Below, one piece after another: positions 1 through 12,200 of a stretch of 64,000 bases of DNA. The notes under the pieces were generated by a model. That model worked only from the letters and a program-made list of their open reading frames with translations, was not told where the DNA came from and did no database searches. The translations under genes were made by a program, and so were the position numbers. Position 1 is the first letter of the stretch. Each line of letters opens with the position of its first letter. The DNA comes from Prostheceraeus crozeri. Lineage: Eukaryota > Platyhelminthes > Polycladida > Euryleptidae. The stretch is from positions 248,001-312,000 of the forward strand of contig CAJQUW010007774.1 of assembly GCA_907163375.1 (NCBI GenBank). Direction: 5' to 3'.

Positions 1-175
1 CATAGCTATTGGATCGTTTGCTTAAAAGTAAAAATGCTTTGCTAACAGTGAAAAACAGTTAAGCAATATGACGAGTTGCCTATTGGAATAAAGACTTTTA
101 ATTTTCATGATTTCACTTTGTCGATAACTTCTGCGTTATGTCTTTCATGAATTGCTAAGTTATTACATGATTCAC

Positions 176-255
176 CAACTGTCCTTATTGAAATCCAAAT
201 CCCGTACAATCAATTTCGGATATAACGAATTTCGAAAGTATCGAAGAAGTATCGT
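176..255 (-). CDS. Myotubularin-like exon downstream of the P-loop
   Basis: 80 nt, phase 0 to 2. The acceptor is a pyrimidine-rich tract ending CCTACAG and the donor is TTG|GTGAAT. It encodes 26 residues including LLRYFRNSLYPKLIVRDLD. In MTMR6/7/8 the stretch after the P-loop is LLDSYYRTIKGF followed by LIEKDW, so the YFR and LIVRD parts line up. The start phase matches the previous exon (914-997), which ends in phase 0. The next exon lies outside the window or in the last 175 bases. The conserved GF and W of the family are not kept, in line with divergence of the whole protein. Confidence 0.6.
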
Positions 256-3200
256 CTGTAGGAAATTCAAGGATAATTTTTGTGAGCTGTAAAATGCGGC
301 TAAAACAATAAATCTCATTGTCATGACGCTTTCGTTAACCTTAGCAGAAAGTCTGGCCAGCCACACACACCCAGAAATGTCTCATTTCAAGGAACTACGG
401 GAGAAATCTGCTTGAAAAGTGTTATCATAATCACAAAAACGACAAAACTCATTTTGAGTGATTAAATGACTGCTAGATCATCACGTTGTGAAGTGCGTCA
501 AACTCGGAAATCCATGGATCTACATAAACAAATGGGATTTTGCGATGTTTGACCCTCCGTGCAAGATGACTGGAGTTATGGCTTAAGAATTGTCGTTTTA
601 CTGATGTTGGGTGACAATCTACAAATTAAAAATAATAAGAAGTTCGTGCGCGAATTTAGGAAGAAAACTTCAGTAGCTCATGGATTAACTTGTTCTCTTG
701 ACTTTCCTAGGTAAAGAGTAGAGGTCAAAGGAGAGTTCTACATAGGTAAATAATGTGTAACGTGCTTCCCGAACATCAATGTAAGAAACTGACATGGTTC
801 CTTTGTTCATCATTCTGTGACGTGGCTACAAAGAGGCTAAAGAATTCGCAGATGAACTTGTTCTTTCAAATTGGGTTTGTTTTATGACCTGAATCGACTG
901 ATGGAAAACTCACCATAGCATCGTTTGAACACAGTTTCCTGGTGAAGGAATGGCCGCTGTGATGAATTATCAAAACGCATCCGAACTTCCCGGAAGACTG
1001 AATTTCACACATGAGCGAAAGTATAATACAGAAATAAGCGCACCGTTGATAACTTAGGGTTTCTGTAGGCTCTATGTACTTTTATATCGGAAGTACGAAT
1101 CACGGTTTTGACGAAATACTTTCAAAGGTTCCACGAAATTCGTCATAACCGAAATTAACTCGCAGCTTACAAATATGCTTGCCAAAGCTCTGTATGATAA
1201 AAGAATATCGTTGTTTCAAATTTAAGCCTGCGTTCAGAAGCAGTGCTGGCTCAGTAATATACGCACTGTTTTGACATAGAAGGCAAGTGCTTCATTCATA
1301 AGCTTGTTATGTTCTATGCTGGAGTTGCTGTGCCCGCAGACTGCACTCAATATTGTACACAAAAAGTATGAATAAAGCAAAAAAAACACTTGTGGTAAAG
1401 AGAGAAAGGTTTTGGTCAGAAAGGAAAGCCTTGTGACCCTTTCTCAAGGCAAGACAGTAACTAAAATGTTTTTAAAAAATTTTTCAATTTTTTAATTTTT
1501 TTCTAAAAATTTCAATTTTTTTAATTGCTGCCTTGCCTTGAGAAAGGGTCTGGACCCGAAACGTCGGCTGTGTGTATATATTTTTATTCGTAATTATTCA
1601 ACTTGCTGACATTAAAATTACTCGGAAGAGAAAGCATATACTTTTCGCATTATTGATTCATTATGGTCCTCCCGCCATCAGCCATCTCTTAAAAAATTTA
1701 AAGATTCACAAAATTTAAGTTTCATTTCTTGAATAATGTGGACCCTAGATCTTTTAAAGTTAATTATGATCATTGTCCTTGATAATGAAGTTCTGCTCTT
1801 TCAGTGGCAGGTAGTTGTGTAATATGATCATGATCACTCGGGGGATTTGAAAAATACTACTATTCCTTCTGTACTGCTATCATGATCACTCAATTGCGTG
1901 GTAATTTCCTCAATGCTGCAAAATTTGATTATCCCACATGTGGGGGCGAAACACAACTAGACGAGTACCTGCTGATGACTGACGGACTGCAGTATCATGT
2001 TTTATATCCTTAATCGGTAGCTGAAGTAGTGATCGATACATTGTATTTCAAATGAAGAACAAATGAAGAAATGTGGGATTACATGAAGTACTATAGACGG
2101 ATGAAGAAACTGGCGAGAACAAATTCAAGTGAAGAAATAGTATTTTCCATGTGTAGTCTTAGGTATAGTGTGTATAGTTTCATTGCTTTCGGTGTAGTAG
2201 AGTGTCATTGTAGTTCTATTGTTTGCCTCCATTATTCACTTTCCACTTATCCACTATTACCATTATCCACCATGTGTAGTGTCAGATATAGTGTAGCATT
2301 AGTTCACTTGTAATCGGTGTAGTAGCATAATTGTATTTCCATATTTTACCTCCACTTTTCCAATTTTTATTCATCGGTCTCCTGCTGCTTTATAATATCC
2401 ATTTTTTAATTTCCTTAACCTATGGTGACCATTGTCCCATTCTATTTCCACTACCAGCATCTGTAGTCGGTACAGTATATTAGACGTCTGTTTTGAACGT
2501 GTATACGGCAGTGTTTGGAATCTATGGTATTAGTATATTAACAGTAAAAATGAGTAGTATTACAAGTCTCAAGATTTCCATTTCTACCAGATATTCGGCA
2601 AAAGCTGATCAATTTTAATTTGTTGACACGAGAAAGCTCCATTGAGTTCTTTTAAGAACTGCTTAATCCAACGGTTACAGTAGCATTGCATTTGTACACT
2701 TGCGGACTGGAGAACGCCATCAGTCCTCATTAGGACTACTTCAATTAATGATTTAAATTAGTAAGCATTCTATTATAAATGGCTGCTGGGATGATTTTCA
2801 TCATCGTATGAGAATGTTCTACTGGGTCTCAACTCGAGTTCATTCAATAAAATCGAAACTAATAATTAATTGTTATTATACCTATACTCTATGGAACAGA
2901 GCTCAATCACCGTTAATCTGAGAAAACGCGAACGTCGCTTCGTTCAAGATTATCTTCGCCAGTTCCATTGAACGACGTTCAGTCAGGCCAACACTGCCAC
3001 AATCCCATGCACCATCAAAACGGCAGGATCAAGTATCATCTCTTAAAATAATTGAGTTTTACAGCGCGTGTTTTCTGATCAACTTCATTCAAGTTCAGCA
3101 TGAGCTGTCAATTTCTATTCATTGTATACACATTAATTTCCAAACTTGAATTGAATCCCTTGATATTCTGCATTCATGCGCGTACTTGGTAACCACTTCA

Positions 3201-6200
3201 AACAGAAAGAGTACTTTTTGTTTCAACAGACAAAACAGTTTTACAATTAGTTCCCACTGAACTTGGGTGATTGTGTCTGCCTCTGCTGGAGTGCTATTGT
3301 CCATAGAAATGATAGGAAACTGGTGATGAGAAACTTGGTTAGATCTAACATCATAGCGCTTGGCACATAATCCAATCCCCCGAAGTCAATTGCATTCATT
3401 ATTTAAGTCAATCAGCTCCAAAATCTGATTCTCAAAATAAATCAATTCTTTGATTCTGTCGCAGAAACGGTTACATAAACGACTTCATTAGGAAGCCGGA
3501 GTGAGAATATAATCCGATCTATTTGAGGCAATGTGAACTAATGATATATTACACGCAAACTTCGTCAAATTTAACCAAGGAATTTTCTATTATTAAACTG
3601 AACGGAAATGAATCAGACAATTGACACTATCAGACGTACATCGGTGTACGTACTGAACTCTACTGGAGAAAAGATAGGATAATCATTTCTGTGTACATCA
3701 GCGACATGTCTGCGAACTGTAACATTATAGGAAACGATATTATAAAGTCGACGAGGAAACAAATAAAAGGTCATAACAGCAGATTATTTCGAAACAAATT
3801 CATCTGTTAAGTGAAATTTATACCTCAAATTAAAACGGTGATTGGCTACGTACAACGTAGGATGGACCGCATAAACACGCTTACTTCGTGGTATGAGAAA
3901 GGATCATTGTAAAACGAGTCAGAACCAAATAGTGTAGAACAGTTCAATAAGTCGTCAAAAAATGTTGACTTGTGATAGGTAATTTGATGCTTTGTGATGG
4001 CAAGTGCTCATCAACCAGGGATGTTCCTCCTGATGTTGATAGTGTCGACCCAGCCCCACTGCTATGTGCATGCAAGAGAAAAGATGCTATGTGGGACAAA
4101 GAAGAGGCGAGTGGAAGGATTTTTCGTTGGGATGGAGTTGGGCGTGTGCTCTGCTTGTGGAATGTAGACAAAAATGAGTTGATTTGCTATTTTCTCGTGT
4201 GCGAGTTACGTGCCAACAAAATATGTGTCTGTTTCGGTAATTGTTTTATCGTCGTGATGGGTGGCTGTCTGGTGCACATATAGTGAGTGTGCATTTATAC
4301 GTACAGGGTGTCAGCGCAAATATGAATGAAAATTTCCAGGTGTTTTCCAGGATTTCCAGGGTAAAATTCATTTTCCAGGTTTTCCAGGGAAATTTACCAA
4401 AAATCAGGAGTAAAATTCGAACGAAAATTTTCAGACTTACTTTTTGCAACGAAATTTTACTCAAATGCACGCGTCAAATTTAAAAGAAAAATTTAGGGAA
4501 AAATCTACCCAAAGTTCTGTGGCTAAGGAGCTTACACACCTTAAAATTAATATTTTCACGAAAAAAATTTGAAAAGTGCCGTGAAATTGGTTGAATTTTT
4601 AAGGCGCAGGTGATTCCAAATAAAAAATATATATTTGGATAATATATGCATCAGACTGCCACATTATGTATCTAGAAAAAGTGAAAATACAATCAATCGC
4701 GACAAATTTAAAGCTTGCGGATTGAGAACAAAATAGAGAAAGAGTATAACAATCAATAACGAAAAATATAAGACTTAACAATGAAATGTAACAATTAACG
4801 GAATATCTGCAAAGTTCACTGTAATAAAATGCAACAACGTGAACGTCAGAGCGTTGTCATTCAGACAAGATCATTTAAACTAAAGCATTGCTGCGTGAAT
4901 CCTTGGAAAGTGGAAGACCAAGAGCCAGAAAGAGGAACATAATGGTTGATGTGCTGCATGTCCATGAGAGTAATCACAATCATCTTAGGAGAATGACACA
5001 GAGAAGAATTGATCGAGGAAAGCTGATTGGCACACGACGTGTCAGGAAAAATATATCTTACATATTGAAAATCTACCTGAAATGTGTTTGAAAATATTCG
5101 ATATTAGCCTCGGATTATTCGGAACAAGTCTGGTGCCTAAATGAAGTTTATAGGTTTAGCACCATTTGCGTCAGTAGATTCTGCCACACGGCAATCAAGT
5201 GTGTAATAGCATTAATCCTAGATTACGGCTCCTAGTTCCCCACACCACAAGACGTTAATGAGGGAGTCTACAGCTCATAGTCCACCATACCGCGCAGCGT
5301 TTGAGGGAATTTACAGCTACTAATTCATCACACTGTACAACGATTAGGCGTTCGACAACAATTCATAGTTAACCATACCACGCAGTTAGGATAGGAGATT
5401 CCAGTCACTGCAATTTTCCAAACACAAAAAAATTGCATGAAAATGAAGGCTATATTTGTAACAAATAAGTAGAGATATGAAGAATAAAATCTGGAAAAAT
5501 AGAAATCACTTCAACCATAGAGTGCGACTTTAACAACTTGCAATTAATGCTTTAATTAGACTCAAAATTTCCAGGAGTTTTCCAGAGAAAAATTCATTTT
5601 CCAGGTGTTTTCCAGGTTTTCAAGGTTTTCCAGGGAGCGCGGACACCCAGTACGCATGAGTCCTGAAGATAGCGAATTTTTATTATCTGAAGCATGAGAC
5701 GATGAAAAAGGTGGTTTCACATTCGCTACCTAGAGATCTATATCCTCTCTGATGCGGAGTATAATACATAATACAAATATATAGGTATGAAAGTGAGAAA
5801 ATACGAAGCAATTAGTAAACGCGCGAATACCAGTCCCAAGTGAGGAATTCGATAAATGCCCCATTACAATGCAAATTAGTTACCAAAAGTACATTCAAAT
5901 CATGGAATGCAATGTCAATGAGGAATTTATGATATTTCAGTGTGCCTTCTCCATCTCAAACGTTGAGAAATGTGGAAATCACAATGAAGAATTCGTCTCC
6001 CAGAAAGTCAGATATTTCCTGAATTCTGATGATTTTTCAAAACACAACATTCGATTAAAATAAAACCCAATTGCTTCTGACTAAATTAGAAAGTAGCACA
6101 ACGGCTTCAAATTTCGTGGACAAAATATCCCACACAAGAGCATCAAATGCTCAGTCAACGCATTCATCAGAAGTTCTACGGCAAGAAAAAATAGCATGCT

Positions 6201-9200
6201 TTTCATTTGTGCCTCTATTTCGACTTTCTTCCTACGGAAGTTGATCATGTGGATGAAATATTCGATTTCCTTCAAATTAGCGACATTTTACGCCTTTCAT
6301 TAACTTAACTTTTGATCAGAAAGGTTGACTGAAATTCACAAACGACATCATCAAGAGTGCTGGAATTATTTCTCATTTTTCGACCTAACACGCCGGTGTA
6401 CAAAGAAAGAAGATCTTCTTTCGTGAATGATATCGATCAGTGCGTAGGAGTAGATGGAGAATCAGTGAATTGATGGCTGATCAAAGGATGTGAGAGACCT
6501 AATGATGTTTTCAGTCCAGAATTGCAATGGTGAGTCCAGACAGTCCAGTTCACTCAGAACTCGGATGGCAGGCTTAGTCTTATTTAGTCTCCTAAGTCAG
6601 TCCTTATTATTATCTGAGTTTTTGCTTCTGTATTAAGCAAACTCGATCGAGTGCAATAAATGTCTAAATACAAGAGAAACAAAAAGTCCTTCAATTGACC
6701 GTTATTCAGATGAACTTAATGAACACTTCAATCTTTGAGTTGTTCGAGCTGGCGGTCTCCGTGGCACAGTGGTTAAGTGCCTGGCCTAGCGATCTTTTGG
6801 TGCAGAGGTCGATCGCCCCGAAAGTGTCATTGGAAGTCGGCAGGAAGGGCATCCGGACTAATGCGCCCCAGAAAAGTCTGACTATGTCAGCACCGTCCAA
6901 GCTTCATTTCGAGCGATGCAAATTGCTGTAAGTTGACGAAGGAAACAAGTATACCAATGTAGTGTATAAAACAAAACTTATAGCACAAGATTTAGAACAT
7001 TTAAATAAAGAATTCTTCCATGAGTTCAAACATGCCTGACCATGAACTACAGCAAAATTTTCAATATGTAAACTGATCTTTTCATATCTTTATCTTTATT
7101 GAAGGAGATTATCTTTGAATCTCAGAGGCTTGCAAGCTACTTATTGTAAGTGTTAATTAAAAGTTGCACTCCCTTGTGGCTAGAGTATGCGCAATGCCAT
7201 TGTTTTATGTTAGTAGAAAAACTCTTGATTTCTCCGGGAAAAACTCATTTATCTCGCAGTATTGACAGCTGTACGGGGTTTATGGATTGAAATGGGACAC
7301 ATGTAATTCGTATTTACAATGCAGGATGCATTAGGAGGGAAAATGCAACGTAAGAATTCTTTTTCTGCAATGTTTAGGAAGATAATACGATATCATTATC
7401 ATAATGAGAAACCAACTTCAACTTTCAGGGTATAATGCTGCCATGAAATATGACACCTATGGCAGTGATCGTAAATGCTGATGAAAAAAGACAGAAAATC
7501 AAAGCACATTTCCACGCGCGTGCATAGAGTAAGTATATAATGGGTAGAGTGTCGACTGAAAACATTTTTTTAAAAAAGTTTATATATACATTGATATTTT
7601 AAAACAGCTAAATTTTTGCAAATTATTCCTCTGTTTATATACTAGCGACTTGAAACCTCAGACTTCAATATATGAGTAGCATGAAGCTCTTACGATATCA
7701 AAAAGAATATAAGTATACTAATCAAACGGAATTTCATGAACAGCATTATAAGTTTAGTCTTCATACAAAAGTTGAGATCTTATTCTGTCTCTTGCCTGAA
7801 ACTTCAAGCTTGCTTTAGTAGATCTCATTCATGCAGCAGGCTTGTGGTCTCCATGGCACAGTGGTTAAATCCTTGGCCTAGCGATCCTCTAGGTGTCTAG
7901 GTGTCAAAAGTGTCATTGGTAGTCGGCAGGAAGGGCATCCGAACTAAAAGTACTACAACGCTCCAGAAAAGTCTGACTGTGTCTACAACACCGTCAAGCC
8001 CCCAGTATGGGGGAGTAGTGACATTAAGCTTAATTTATCGTCCAACCCAGCCAATGGCGGAATAACGGACGTAAAACGTATATGATGATGATTCATGCAG
8101 CCAGCTCTTTTCCACCAGGCTAAATGGATCGGTTAAGTTGAGCCTCTTGTCCAGATCATTAGCTGTCTCCTACAATATCTATGGAAATCATTGTTTGAAA
8201 TTGAGTTGTAAATGGTTAGAATCATAATACTTTATGCAGCCGGAATTCAACTGTCAATATTTAACTGTAGATTGACAAAATTTTTATACTCGTATACTAA
8301 TTTTATGATTCACCAAATAAAGCTTCCTTTCTTATCTGAATGGTACTGTGGACCCATGTTTACATCCTTTACGGTCATCCTGATCATTGTCTTTAATTGT
8401 GATTTTTGTTCTTTCAGTGACAAAATCAGGGTCAAGAAAATACTCTTTTTAAACAAGCGTAGTCCAATTATTAATAATAATCGTTTTTTCTAACAAGGCC
8501 TCAATATTGATGATCATGAATCTGATACAAAATGAGTTACAAAATTAAATTTGACGGAAGAAAAATAAGTAACAAGAATTACAACACGGTGAGAGAGACA
8601 CCAACGGATAGTGTCACATGGAAAATCCACTATTATCAACTTACAGTGAAATGAGAGTCGGGATTTCTACCAGCTGCGGTTGAATATTTTTTGAAACTGT
8701 AGGCTAATTAAGATTGAAAAATATCAGAGTTGAATCAGAGTTGAAGAACATCTGAAGGTCAAATTCACTAATTAAGGAGAGTTTTGATTTTGACTTTTGT
8801 GATCTGCGAAAATTATCTGCAACAGTAGCTTCTTGCCAAACGACAATCAATATAACAATTAATATAAGATGTAATTGAGCGCTTGACACTTGGATGACAC
8901 GTATTTGTTTTGCATTCGCTGATAAGACTGGAAACTTGGGTCTGAATGGGTCCGGCCTCTGACTCAGACCCAACAGAGAACGATATAATTGTTGGATTCC
9001 AGACCTAAGTACCGGCATGACATGTTGAAACGTGAAACAAATTAGCACAAACAAAATATTAGCAAAACTATATATTAGAAAATGCACCCTGAAGTTGTTG
9101 TGATTCTGTCAAAATCTAGCAACTGTAGTCATCATAAGTCGAGAAACTCAAACAGAATTTATTATTAATCGTCTTTCTCAGTACAACCATTTTAGTTTCT

Positions 9201-12200
9201 GACGAACATAAACTCGAAATAAATGTTGACTTCTACTTTCGAAAGGAAATGATCGTCAAAATGGATTACTCTCATAGATCTGTGTGTACGTTATTCAGAA
9301 AACCAGTGATTGAGCTGTTCAATTAGAACTTTCAATCAGTTTTTCACACAAACGTTCTAAGCCGATAATTTGTTTCTAATCATGATGATCAGGAGAAGAA
9401 ATAATAGCTTCACACCCTATGTCTGCTGAAATAGATATTGTCTGATTAGACATTCCAGCTGATAGTGTTCTCAGAGCCAAAAACCTTGGCAAGGCATTGA
9501 AGTTAAATATAAATGAGACATCTTGTAATAACGGATATACTGTAATGATTGCTACCCGTCAATCAATTCTAGAGAATGAAAAAGCAGAATGGAACTTACC
9601 TTTCGCGAAGTTTTGCAATGAAGATTTCAATTCGTTTAGAGACATCATTACAACCTTCTCCGTATTTACACATTGCTCTTTTGTGTAGGGGGTTTTGTAA
9701 GCTGCCACCATTTCATCAGAGTCACAAATGTCAAGAAGAAACAGATGCTGAGCAGGACTCATGAGAGCAAGATGAATTATCAGCTTCTCATCTTCGATAC
9801 ATCGAGCGGAGAATTCCCTGTCGGGATGTGCGCTGCGGCAAAGGGCAGCCTGTAAAGAGAGCAAGCTCAATTGAAAGCGACAACCGATTTTGAAATAATT
9901 CATTCACTATTTCAATATCAAGTCGCAATGAAATGCTGAAGTATCGGATACAATTTAATATCAGACAGACACGAGTTCTCCGATTTCTGGAATATGATTA
10001 CATGGTTGCCAGACAATAGATAGAGGATGCAAGTATGAGGGTGAATAGAATAAACAAGACTGGCAAGTTTCATTCAAAATGTTTAAATGAATGGCATGCT
10101 TATCAAATTCTCAATCATCTGCATCTAGGGTTCCCAACCTTCTTCAACCCACGACCCCTATATATATTAATTTCAAATTAAATGTCAATTATCATTTCTT
10201 TATTGACTGCATGGGTGTCCACATGTGTCAAATAATCTACGCTTAAATCACTTAAATCCATGTAAGAGTCAATCATGTTGTCCTTCATATCATCCCTGTT
10301 TTTCTTCAAGGCATCAGGTAACAGAAGTGTCAAATTGTAGCTTCTTCCTCTTTTCATCAGCTTAAAAGTCAGAGAAGTGATAGACAGGTGAGGATGCAGT
10401 GCACAAAACAAATTGAAATTTTTTTTTTGATATCACTGATGCCAGAGATGGAAATCGGGAAGTCGGCCGGTTTGAGAAACTGGCACGCCGGCATGATTCC
10501 AACTTCAGTCAATTTAATACAAGATCCTGATCTGTTTCAAACTGATTTGATGCATGATTCTGGCAACTTTTATTAAATGTTCTCGGCCAATGTCAATGCA
10601 GTCATAATGTGAAACTAGATCATAATCTTGAAAATCATAAAATACACAATAATACCAATCAATCATATGTAATTAGCCTATTGGGAAGTGTCAATGTCAA
10701 CATCATTTATAGATCTCACACATAATTTCGATGAAAAATTTTATAATAATAATAAGAAGAAAACGCTTATTGAGGAAAAGGCTCAATAATGAGAATCCTG
10801 AGGCTTACTAACAAATTTGAAAAAAATTACGTTAAACAACTGAACACCAACAGAACAAGCGTCAGGGAATTTTGAACTCATGATAGATAACGGATATCTA
10901 AAGAGAATGACTACTATTAAGTCAATACAAGACACCAACACCCTTAATTCCCCGACCGCACTCGCCCGAACTAGGAATTGAACCGAAGTCCGCAGTGGAG
11001 ACGAGCTCGCACCTTCTTCACTAGGCCACGCCGACGGTTCAAAAGGAATGCGAATGAAGGCAGAAGTCATCTCTAAGTGATATCGACAGTATATTTTCCT
11101 ATCATTATTGACAGAACGCGACCAGCGTTCATATTGTAGCCTTTGTTGTCAATGATAGATAACGGTGTGCAAAAATAAGCAAACGTCAATCCAGTGTTCA
11201 GAAAACGAGTAATTGTCACAATAAAAGAATTGGCCATTTGACTATCGACCGTAAGAAGGGGCTGGACGCCGAAGGCCCGTCACGCTGTGCCAAAGTCAAT
11301 TTTACTTTTACTTTTGACCATTAAAATTGAAAACTTCAAGTCAGAACCTCCTTTTAACTTGCTCTTAGTATTTATATGTATAATTTAAGTAGATCACAAC
11401 CAAATTTCTTTTCGAAGATAGAATATCTTTGCTTGGGACAGGGATTTTTGGCACTTTTTCATGAAGCTAAATTTTTCATGACAAAAACTTTATTAGATTA
11501 ATTTGAATTCATCATGACCGAAAAGAGGAGATCCTAAGGATCAAGATGAAGAAAAAATATGAAAATCGGTTCAAAACTAAAGATTTTGCAGACAAAAGAC
11601 ACGTCTTTCGACAAGTATTGTTATGGAAAATGGATTTACACAGCAATGCAATATGAGAAGCTCCACAAGACGACAAATAGCCTAATTCATAAAATAACAG
11701 CACAATACTATCACATGAACAGAATTCAGCTTCATGGGAAGATGAATTCAAACGTAAGAAGCTGCTTGTATAAAAAAAGCAATGTATCAAGTGGACTACC
11801 AACATGAGTCATGGTTATAAAAATTTCTCGGTTGTTGCGGCTGATGTGCGTCGTCTGCATGAAGCACCGTTGTTGTGATTGGCATTATACACAACTGGCC
11901 ATCAAAATGCTCGTTTCGCGCATTTCGGGATCATCTACAAACAAAGGCCTTCAAGCAGGTATTGCAAATAACGGGGTTTTTCAAGCACCCGGATCCCGGT
12001 TCCGGATCCTAGACCCGGGTATCCCGGCGGATCCCGGATCCTATGATCAAAAGTGAAAAAATTGCATGTCATTCGTCTTCATTATCACAAAACATTGAAT
12101 AGTCTGGTTTCTGAGATAAACCTTAAATTATGCGTTTCATAATACATACTACTTATAAACGCGCCAAGAAAAACGACTCTTGTGTCGAAAACAACTTTAC

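Larger units (their letters stand above)
1190..8644 (-). other. Large intron of the myotubularin-like gene
   Basis: 7.5-kb intron. It holds a Penelope-tail-like repeat, a diverged tandem duplication, an inverted-repeat element (4304-5650) and two S1 SINEs, listed separately. Two overlapping open frames near 3944-4283 (75 aa on minus, 103 aa on plus) and one of 61 aa at 3119-3304 resemble nothing I know. Confidence 0.4.

Noticed and set aside
8704-9087. 127-residue minus-strand frame as a gene
   Set aside because: It lies wholly in an intron with good splice sites, shows no domain and has biased composition.
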